Origin: Xiphydria camelus
Lineage: Eukaryota; Arthropoda; Insecta; Hymenoptera; Xiphydriidae
Reading direction: 5' to 3'
DNA: 64,000 nt
NCBI GenBank assembly: GCA_963678675.1
Contig: OY783192.1
Span: 32,519,250-32,583,249, forward strand
Positions 55,468 through 64,000 of the stretch are shown here, piece after piece. The translations under genes were made by a program, and so were the position numbers. How positions within the stretch are numbered: the first letter of the stretch is position 1; each line of letters starts with the position of its first letter. The notes under the pieces were generated by a model, which saw only the letters and a program-made list of their open reading frames with translations, did no database searches and was not told the origin of the DNA.

Positions 55468-55779
55468 AGCAGTTTCGATAATCAGTGCGAGAATGTCTTC
55501 CAGCATGAGGCGTTCAGAGCAACGACAATTCCCGATGGAGGCGACCGAGGTGACAATCATGAGATAGTCACCGGTGGATCTGCTGGCGATAATGAATTAA
55601 AAGGTACGATCTTCTGCGCGCGACTCTTCCCTAACGAAAAAGAATTAGTGTGAAAATACCACACGTGCAGTTTACTGTAATCTTTTGTAGTTAACTGCAG
55701 AATATTACAGTAAACTACAGGTATAATGCATACGTGGGTTACGTCTATCAAGGTTGTTGCGGTTGGTACATGTTTTAAA
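55468..55779 (+). pseudogene. Tandem duplicate of ANAPC4 exon 1 and intron 1 start, inactivated
   Basis: About 310 bp aligning to 55881-56195: first exon, donor, and the intronic hairpin (agtttactgtaat/attacagtaaact). Reading from its ATG (55495) gives a partial match to the real N-terminus but the Trp codon in IMRW has become TAG (IMR-stop), and the MDLL region has lost bases. Upstream of and in the same orientation as ANAPC4. Confidence 0.8.
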
Positions 55780-55908
55780 TTCCGCACACCACTTTCATTT
55801 AATTCTTGATAACTTTTCCGCAATAAAATAGGTATACCGTATATCCAATGGCAAACCGATCGCGTGGTAAACGTCAGGGGTAGCAGTTGTTTCTAATTCA
55901 GCGCGAGA

Positions 55909-58900
55909 ATGGCCACAAGCATGAGGCAGTTGGAAGAGCGCCAGCTCCCGACCGAGGTGACCATCATGCGGTGGTCACCGACGATGGATTTACTGGGGAT
56001 AGCGAATTTAAAAGGTATGATCTTCTGCATGCTACTCTTCCCTAACAAAAAAGAATTACAGTGTGAAAATACCACACGTGTAGTTTACTGTAATCTTTTG
56101 TGGTTTACTGCTGAATATTACAGTAAACTACAGGTGCAATGCACACGTGGGTTACTTTTGTCAAGGTTGTTGCGGCTGGTACATGTTTGAAACATATGTC
56201 CAAGGGCAAACCGATTGCGTGTCGAGACATTGAAATTTGTCTTCCGCAGTATTTGGATGGTGCTGAGTCAAATTTGCCGGTTTGCCCTTGGACATACAGT
56301 AGTAAATATTTTGTTTTCGACCTCAGGCAAGTACTACAAGTCACTAATAGGCGTAATGATCAATATATTCTCGAATCTGCATAGCCATGGTATTCAGAAA
56401 TGATAACATGCTCTCCAGTTGTTACCATGCCTATGAGTTTCACTATTTTACCGACGAGATCGTTCACAAATGCCGCCCAAACAGTGCCTGTGACGAATTT
56501 TCAAAGCCCCCGTACTGACAGGCCCCCTTTAACAACAGAAAAATACAAAACTACACGTGCGGTATTTTCGCACTGTAGCTTTTTTTTTCATAAGGGTTGC
56601 AAATGTTTCATAGGCAGGATCTGATTTTCACGATGAATGCATCTTTCAGGGGAAGTAGCGCTCCACAGATTGTCCTGGCAGAGGGTGTGGCTGTTAAATC
56701 CCTTGGACGAGTCGAGTACGGTGGGAAACTTGGCTTGGAGACCAGATGGAAAGATTCTAGCGGTTTCCTATCAAGAGCCAAGGGTTTTGCATCTCGTCGA
56801 CATCGAGAATAAGAACATCGTGCACAAGACGCAATTAGCAGCGGAGAGGACCGTCACTTGCATGGCCTGGTTGCCTCTCGATAAGAATGGACCGGCCAAT
56901 AGGGCTGTTCACGGTCCCACAGGAGAGTATCTGCCTCCTTTGCCTAGCTTGAATAGAAGCTTCGGGCAGGAGCCAGAACGCAAGGAGTTCCTGTCGCAGA
57001 AGCTGGATATGTTGTTTGTAAGTATGCAGGACAGAAATAACCGAGGCTTTCAGTCACGGCAAATATTCAATGCATCTACTGTTGGATTGTACTATGTTGT
57101 AAATAAATCATTGATTCCTCTTGATACAGTTTCTCTCTGTTATTTTAATGCACCCTTAATGTTAAGTAATTAAAATCGGTAATTAAAGGAGCTAACATCG
57201 CAATAGCACAACGTGAATATTCAAATTAAACGAGTAACTCACTTTCAGCTCGGCCGCGACGACGGCAGCATCGTGATGTACGTATTCGGGATGTTTTATT
57301 GCGGCACCATCGAGCTAGGCTGCGGTCCGATTTTGGAAATAAGCGGCGGTTCTTGTGGGCCGATCTGGGTGGGTTCGCGGGGCGAGAACGGCATCTCTGT
57401 GACCAGGCTGTCCTGTCCGTTGCTCAAAAAGTGCAACGCGTTTTTCAAGGTGAGCGAGCGAATGGCTTGGAAAAAAAAAGTGATATATCCGAACGAGTGT
57501 CCGCTTTAAAGGTAGCGCAAGCCCAGGCGAACATCGAGTACTTGATGGACTATCTCTCGCGTACTCTCATGGCCATCTGCGAGGCCTGGGAGACGATCGT
57601 CTTGGAGATGGACGAAAAACTGGCGCGATACGCGGAGAACAATCCACCGGGAAGCGTCGCAGCGGATTTCCTGGAGCTTCTCATGATCGGCATTCCCACG
57701 CCGAACCTGAAGATCTTCTTACTGCGAGACTTAACGGAGAAAGGTCTCAAGAATATGGGGCACAGCATCGAGATGTGTTACAGCAATATACAGGTTTAGT
57801 ATATGCGTTAGCAATTTATTTTCCCCGATTTTTCGCAGGCGTTACGAAGAAGATACTATCCCGCAGAAATTGGTGCTGAAGCATCTGAACAGCGTAGGAA
57901 TGGCGTTGGTGTATCAACTGACCGAGATGAAGGGTATGTACAGATTCGGAGGACCCTATGAGGCTCTGGGGCTGAAGGACGAATCAACGCTGACTGACGG
58001 ACTTTGCGCGGCGAAAAGTTTCCTCGCGAAAGCTTCCGAGATACAGCAAGTCATCGACCACAGCATGCGCGACTACAAGGCCTTTTTTAGGTAAGCTAAA
58101 CTAAGTCCTCGTAATTTAAATCTGGTCTGAGACGATAACTTCTGAAGTACATAATTTCTAGGTGGTTGTACGTCGTTATACTGAGATTAATGGACGAGAG
58201 AATACCGACGGAAGTAAGCCAAGTCAGCCAACAGGAATTGACGTACATCGCAGAGTTCCTGCGCGGTTTCGACAAATTCGAACCGGGAGTCGGCGACAGA
58301 AAAGGGGTGAACCTAGAGAAATTGGGTCAATACTTACGCCGAGAGAAACTGCAGACATGCTTGACGCCGGAAGGGAGCGAATGGGCGGCTTTTTTGAAGG
58401 AGAATAAATGTCTTCAGGACCATCCTCTTATCATCAAGCAGGACCTCGATTTTTCACTCCTGCAGTCCCACGATAAATTGGTCGCCGCGGTGAACAAGGT
58501 CTTTGCCGAGGCTTACCAAGGATTGGTCAGCCACTTCGCCGTTTCGACGATCCCACTCACGCCCTCCACATTCTTCTCGTCTTCGCAAATCGTCACATCG
58601 GAGAAAGATCTCATTATCGCGGCTTCGGACATCGATCGCAAGTTTCTGAGGCTGTTCAAAGTCGAATGGAACGAACAGGAGTTACAGCTACAGGTCAAAT
58701 TAGCTACGATCGGCATTGACCGTAAACCAGGTTAGTGCTGATGTCTTATTGTGTCTCGTGAATGCGGATGTAGATCAATTCAGTTTCATTGTAACGTGGA
58801 AGGATAGAGCGGCTTCATGTATATATGCTTATTTTTGAACAGTCACCTACGTAAAAGGCGGAGGCGACAGCACGATAGCGGACATCCAATTCTACTCTCA

Positions 58901-59258
58901 AGACTACCTGAGTTTGCTCCTACTGAATGAACAGAATTACGCGTCGTACTTGATACAACTTCCAATCGGCCATCCTCGAATTTTCGGCGACCAAAGTGGA
59001 GGCGTGATGGATCTAGGCGAATTAGTAGGAGGTACTGCCTGGCCGAAACCCTTCCACGGTATTTCCGCGAGGCGTTTGGCTGTTAGTGGTTCGCGAAAGG
59101 TGGCCGCTATACTGAGCGAGAGCAACAGGAAGATCCGACTGCTCGAGACCGAGGTGGAACCTGAGGACGAAGAAGAAGAGGAGGAAAATGAAAACGAGGG
59201 ACAAGGAGATGACAACATAATGGATACCACTGCTAGTGTCGCTGGCACGTCACAGTAA
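55909..59258 (+). CDS. ANAPC4: Anaphase-promoting complex subunit 4
   Basis: Scaffold subunit of the APC/C ubiquitin ligase that drives mitotic exit. Exons 55909-56014, 56650-57017, 57249-57449, 57512-57793, 57867-58090, 58162-58730, 58843-59258; 2166 nt, 721 aa, phases all consistent. N-terminal WD40 part (TIMRWSPTMDLLGIANLKGE, VALHRLSWQRVW, NLAWRPDGKILAVSYQ), then the APC4 helical domain (YLSRTLMAICEAWETIVLEM; LTEKGLKNMGHSIEMCYSNI; HSMRDYKAFFRWLYVVILRL), then a second beta-rich part and an acidic Glu-rich C-terminus. Length and order match the family. Exon 5 start uses the acceptor at 57865-57866 because it keeps SNIQ-KLVLKHL. Its first exon is duplicated upstream. Confidence 0.93.
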
Positions 59259-59270
59259 ACTTCGAAAGTC

Positions 59271-59455
59271 CATCGGTATACATACATAATAACGATATGA
59301 TTAATATTACAATGATTAGCGATTTAGAACGCACAAAAATTCTTTCACTTTAGAGCATTTCTGTCAATTTGCTATTCCGGTAGTGAAAGAATTGTTGTGC
59401 GTTCTAAATCGCAAATCATTGTAATATTAATCATATCGTTATTGTGTATACCGAT
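59271..59455. repeat. Long hairpin directly after the ANAPC4 stop codon
   Basis: Arms of about 70-75 bases: gatatgattaatattacaat on the left and attgtaatattaatcatatc on the right, continuing through gcgatttagaacgcacaa/ttgtgcgttctaaatcgc. A third partial copy of the end (tagtgaaagaattttt) follows. It would lie in the ANAPC4 3' UTR. Confidence 0.9.
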
Positions 59456-59514
59456 AGTGAAAGAATTTTTGTACGTTATGGTTGTTACCTACAATGTATT
59501 TTCAATGATAAAAT

Positions 59515-59520
59515 TATTAA
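59515..59520 (+). terminator. Candidate poly(A) signal ATTAAA for ANAPC4
   Basis: ATTAAA (a common variant) about 257 bases after the stop codon, before the convergent Ig gene. Confidence 0.3.
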
Positions 59521-59812
59521 ACTTGTCAATCATCGAAGTACCTTAGTAATACGTCTTTTTCTTTTTTACCGCAATATACATAAATATTTACCGTAGAGTT
59601 TCTTCGATATGACCAATCGTTGAAGGGGGTTCAAGTCATAATCTTTTTACCTCCAGTTACATATATATCGGTTAAATTATATTAATTAGCCCTAGGAGCA
59701 GTTATTTGTTCCTATCTTTTACGTGGCACGTAGAGTTAATGAGTTTTTCCGTAGGCACGTATTTACTCGGGCGGCGGTATTAACAAAAGTGAATTATCCG
59801 CATAATTCTATA

Positions 59813-60846
59813 TCACTGAAGAGCTTGTTCTTTTTGCATTTGTCTAAACATTTTCGGAAAATCAACATCCATGCCGTCGTTGTCGATCCCCACAGCGTCT
59901 GGAATCGCGGGATCGCGTCTACAAGGGACCGCTTCAACCTCCGGCTTGTATCGCGCTGGCGAACTCTCCCTCGACTCCTCCATATCTGCAAACGAAGCGC
60001 GAATGCAATCATTCCGAGAAATACATTAAACGCGGTGTAACTTCGATCGCGAAGATATTACCAAAAAATTTGTGATTCCTTTTTCTCTTCAACGTGATGA
60101 ATAGAAGAAAAACAGCCACGGCTACCACTAGGACCATAGCTCCAACCATACCTCTCAACAAATTCGTCTGAAAGAACACGGAATCGTTGGCATAAGAGGG
60201 TCTACTTTCCTTCTATGTGATTGTTTCCCGGATATATCATGAGTATCACCTCGAAATCATTTTCCCAAACATCCTCCCAATCTTTCTTGACTATCAATTC
60301 AACCACGTGAATATTAATGGCGGAATTGTCCGCTATGCCTCGCGAAATGCATTTGTAAAAACCAGTTTCCGCTGTCGAGACACCCTAAGAAGAATATAAT
60401 TGCATTCCTGTTACACAAGAATGTTCTATAATCTTTCCCATTAAATATAACAAAATTAGCATTCGATGCATCTTCTATTCCAATCCAACCAGTCCGCAAT
60501 GCTAATACTAAAAATGCTACAGTACTAAAAATCCCGCCGTTTCAATGGATTCAATTACCCTGATAAAAAGTCTGCCGGTTAAGACTTCGTAATTGTACTT
60601 CGTTTCATCCAGAGGATTCCCGGGACCGATTATCTTTCTGTCGTCCGTCAATTGCCAAAACATGAACCGATGGTGATCATCGCTACTCAGACAGGGTAAC
60701 TCCGCCAGATGTCCGGCCGTGACTTCTTTCACCGTAACACCATTAGTAACACCCTTCCACGAGACAATGAATGATAGTAAAAGAAAGTAATACCACTGTG
60801 TGTCCATCTGCAACGCCATAGACCTCATGAAACCAAATGCACACAC
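59813..60846 (-). CDS. Small single-Ig-domain transmembrane protein, unrecognised
   Basis: Exons 60846-60559, 60384-60250, 60167-60062, 59985-59813; 702 nt, 233 aa from the first ATG. The likely start is the later Met of MDTQWYYFLLLSF (219 aa), which begins a signal peptide and follows directly a possible acceptor (gttgcag). One Ig domain: Cys in LPCLSSDD, Trp in FMFWQLTDD, and ETGFYKC for strand F. Then a stalk, a transmembrane segment (MVGAMVLVVAVAVFLLFITL), a basic stop-transfer KRKR, and a 60-residue cytoplasmic tail. I do not recognise the family; role unknown. Convergent with ANAPC4. Confidence 0.75.
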
Positions 60847-61105
60847 GGACGACTATACACTATTATATTATCTGGCCACCATCGACGAGTGTTGGATGTT
60901 TTTGACGATAGCGCTCGCTTATTGCGTAGAGGAATGCACAACACGATCTCAAGTCGCACCTTTTTTAGAACAATACGAAAATATCGCCCGAGTCACCGGT
61001 ACGTTACTGCGACTTTGCGATTGATTCTTCAATTTTATTGCTTATCCCCGACACTCCATTAGATCAAGTATCGACAATCAAACCGGTTTTCCCTAGTTGA
61101 ACAAC

Positions 61106-61297
61106 TTACGCGCTTATTACCGAACACACACGGAGTACAGAAATAATGAAACACTCGTCGTCGGTATGCATTGTGTAACACTCGTAGATCCATTCTAACT
61201 TTTCAGAGTCTCCGGCGAGCAGAGATATATTTTGATAACCTTGACAAGGAGAAAATAAAAGGAAAAATCCTACGCAGGGATACAACAGTAGTATCAC
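61106..61297 (-). other. Possible small exon: signal-peptide-like ORF ending at a splice donor
   Basis: Opens MILLLYPCVGFFLLFSPCQG, a good signal peptide, with later Cys residues (YECYTMHTDDEC), and its apparent stop overlaps a GTAAGT donor. Splicing phase does not fit the Ig gene exons below. It could be the first exon of an unplaced gene or chance. Confidence 0.25.
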
Positions 61298-62129
61298 TTG
61301 GAAGGATGATTAAACCCGACTAATGAGATTTGTTTCAGCAATGTAGGATCGTTAAGTGTTGCTTATTTATATCCATGCCCTATTCATCCTTGGGCTATTG
61401 CGAGTATTTATAGTACACTGCACTCTCCCTCCTCGCAGCCACTGTCTTTTCTTCAGCCTAACTTCAGAGACTAGTCCCGTCGGAGAAACATCAAAAGCTC
61501 AACTTGGAAGAGACAACGTGACGCGCGTACATGGGAGAGAGGGATGAGAGTAATTTACTAGGCCAGGCTATGAGACTCGAGGTCTTCATTGCATAAAAAT
61601 GACACTTTAAATGTTTGTACGTTATTCCTTCCTCTCGCAGAAAGAAGACGGAGGATGAAGGAGATAATTATTCTTTTGTTTCAATTCGCTTTGTCCCCTG
61701 GGGCAATTAAGAAATTCCTGCGATCCGTACACAGTTCGTTTTAAATGATAATCGTTGCATGACCCTCGGCAAGAAGTGTACGCAAAATGTCATTAAAGAA
61801 TAATAAGAATGCTAATGTTCGTCATATTACGAAATTTAATGCAAGCAACACGTAAAGCGGTCTTCTCTTGGAGCACTACGTTAAGGACAAATATTCTTTT
61901 GGTATATATGTAAATGGTTCCAAATATATTGGTATTTTACATGTGGACTATACTATGAAGTCCAAAAAAATATAAAGTACAGATGTTCGTTGAAAAATAA
62001 AATTGTATGTGATCATTATCAAATAGAAAACCCATTTGCTTTAGAGCACCCTTTCACGAAGTCATAAAAAATGAAGAAGTACATCACGGTTGGAAATAAT
62101 CGCATACGTAAATGCAAGACTCACCATAA

Positions 62130-62733
62130 TCAGTATGTTGACTGGTCTATTAGGTGGATGAATACATCGTATGCCAGTGTGGGAAAGAGGAGCAATAAGG
62201 GTGCCAAAACTACCATCACTGGCAGAGTCCAGTGCGGCGCTTCTAATTTCAAACATAACAATATCTGAGCACTGAGTTTCATGAGCACGGCTACCATGTA
62301 CCACGCCTGAAAAGAGAACCCGAATTTATTCTATAGATATGCAAAAGACTTTGTTTAAAAAATAATGTAAACGATTAATTTCTATGAAGTTTCATAGCTT
62401 CGAACAGCGGACGCCTATGTCAAAATTAGGTATCGATATCAACCAGAACGATCTCGTAACCCGTGAACTTTTGACTCGAATTGGTAGGATACTTGTGGGA
62501 AAAGAGGATGCTATTACCTTTCTCCGTATGCTGACCCGGTCGTATCCGTCTTTGCAATGTGAAATCATGTTGAACACAATGTAAATCACGAGAATACTAT
62601 CGTACAGCCACATTGGAATAAAAACGATGCACCAATTCCATTGTATCCTCTGATCGAGTCTCAGTACGAGAAGAATGAGAAAAATTAAGAGATTGAACCA
62701 CGTAAACAACGTGCGATGTATGACTGCCATCAA
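62130..62733 (-). CDS. TMEM60: TMEM60-like four-pass membrane protein
   Basis: Two exons, 62733-62536 and 62306-62130 (375 nt, 124 aa), phase 0 junction. Predicted membrane segments: LFTWFNLLIFLILLVLRL, WNWCIVFIPMWLYDSILVIY, AWYMVAVLMKLSAQILLCL and WTLPVMVVLAPLLLLFP. Strong likeness to TMEM60: LVLRLD, WNWC-IFIP-W--D-IL, C-K-GYDR, then AWY in the second exon; usual length about 133. Function of the family is not established. Confidence 0.8.
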
Positions 62734-64000
62734 TGCAACTTTCTATCAATTTTTCGTCACTTAATTGCACGAATGTATCACGATTCGCGCGATAGATTCT
62801 TCTTTCACTTCACACGATGGAGTTTCAGCCTAAAACCGCGAATTTTTCTTGCTTTTGACTTATTTCGTTGGCAAATATAATAGATATACTCGCCTCACAC
62901 ATTCAGCCTAGCTTGATACATAACTAACCTAACTGCTACTCACGGCCGTTAGTTACAGTACTCGACAATAAATTTAGGCCGCAGAGCTAGTGGGTTCGAA
63001 GGCTACCTCACAGATGTCACAACGTGATGTTTCCAGAAATTGATTACCAACAAAGGAAAGCCAATTGCATACCGTATGTCCCACATGGGACATACGGTAT
63101 GGATGCAAGATTCGACCACCGTCGGTAAAAACTGCCGAAGTTTTGTTGCGATTGCCGTCAGACATACGGTATAAATTTGACTACTTTTTATCACCTTATG
63201 TAGCAGCGATAAATCCGGTTACGCCGAGCATGGCAAAGTCCTACGGTAGGCATTATCTGTCATTTCCCGCGGAAACGTATCATCAGCGGCAACGAAAGGC
63301 AGTTCTAGCTGTTTTTTTTTCACGCGCGCGTACGATTCCCCATTTATGACAGAGAAATTAGCATACTCGTAACCCCCTTATCGAAGTATCACACGGTGGC
63401 ATTAGCGACAGTGTTTATACCTGTTCATGGTGTTCGCAAGGACGAGATAGTTCGACATGTTCGATTCGTGGAACGAAGACCTCGAGGTACGTACTACCAG
63501 TCTATTCTTCGCGCATTTCGAATGCTTTCTCCGCGCGCGTATGCACGCACACACACATCCACCTATAAATATACCACGCACCGTTCTTAGATCGAGAGTG
63601 AACATGGTCTAATTTTAAAGGAAGCGCGCGGATATTGCAGTTCCCAGGTACCGGTAGAAACGCTACGTCGTGCCCGTCGTACGCACGTCTCTATCCGCGC
63701 AGCGCGTGCATTCTCGTGCGCGCACGTGCGACAAGCACGTTGGTTACCGGGAACGCGGAGGGAATACGATCTAACGGTTATTCGCGGTGCGTACGACGAT
63801 TTACGTCGCGTCACGGTTGCGTGCGACGGGGTCCGGTCAATTTCACTCCATAACTTTCACCGCACTCTGACGCTTCCGCGGATAAGAGTATCGTAGCCAC
63901 GTGCAGCGGCGGATCGACGATCGCGATGCTGAATCCGCGATCTCTGGTAAGCGTGTGGCCGTTTGATTCATTATTTCGCGCGCGAATTAGGCGGCGATAC
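62734..64000. other. TMEM60 upstream region, no gene supported
   Basis: Contains a perfect 34-bp palindrome at 63068-63101, a CA run near 63546-63556 and a TATA-like motif (cctataaatata) at about 63562-63573. Short frames lack splice context. Confidence 0.4.
63068..63101. repeat. Perfect 34-bp palindrome
   Basis: cataccgtatgtccca, a 2-base centre (ca), then tgggacatacggtatg. A further partial copy (gacatacggtat) is at 63162-63173. Confidence 0.95.

Overview
This is an animal (insect) genome window with split genes: strong GT-AG introns, microexons, mutually exclusive exons, long repeat-rich introns and many short inverted-repeat elements. The troponin T ending in a poly-glutamate tail and the rdgA-type diacylglycerol kinase point to a holometabolous insect. 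The base composition and style would fit a hymenopteran such as an ant, but that last step is inference. No prokaryotic feature, CRISPR array, rRNA or tRNA was seen.

Layout. Positions 1-4494 are the 3' flank or 3' UTR of an rdgA-like diacylglycerol kinase (minus strand, coding 4495-12286, 11 exons, about 1382 aa). Positions 12287-29214 hold no gene I can support: a GC- and CpG-rich rdgA upstream region (12.3-15.5 kb), then repeats and MITE-like elements. Troponin T (upheld; minus, 29447-41141) follows, with two mutually exclusive 79-nt exons, a GC-AG intron and candidate microexons in its acidic N-terminal hypervariable region. Then come SNRNP35 (U11/U12 35K; minus, 43826-45153), an MLCK/sqa-type kinase (minus, 47210-54327) with two alternative terminal exons, ANAPC4 (plus, 55909-59258), a small single-Ig transmembrane protein (minus, 59813-60846) and a TMEM60 homologue (minus, 62130-62733).

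For rdgA, SNRNP35, the kinase (both ends), ANAPC4, the Ig protein, TMEM60 and the TnT core I summed exon lengths and checked splice phases by hand. All close to a multiple of three, which is the main support for the models.

The genes are not an operon and share no single pathway. rdgA (phototransduction lipid signalling), TnT and the kinase (muscle or myosin regulation) are tissue-type genes; SNRNP35 (minor spliceosome) and ANAPC4 (cell cycle) are housekeeping. The most rewarding non-gene signals are: a nested MITE whose empty target site is preserved in a second copy of the host repeat; a tandem duplication of ANAPC4 exon 1 whose upstream copy is killed by a Trp-to-stop change; a decayed but phase-compatible copy of the kinase glycine-loop exon; and a possible 3-nt microexon in TnT. 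I did not find an obviously new multi-gene system.
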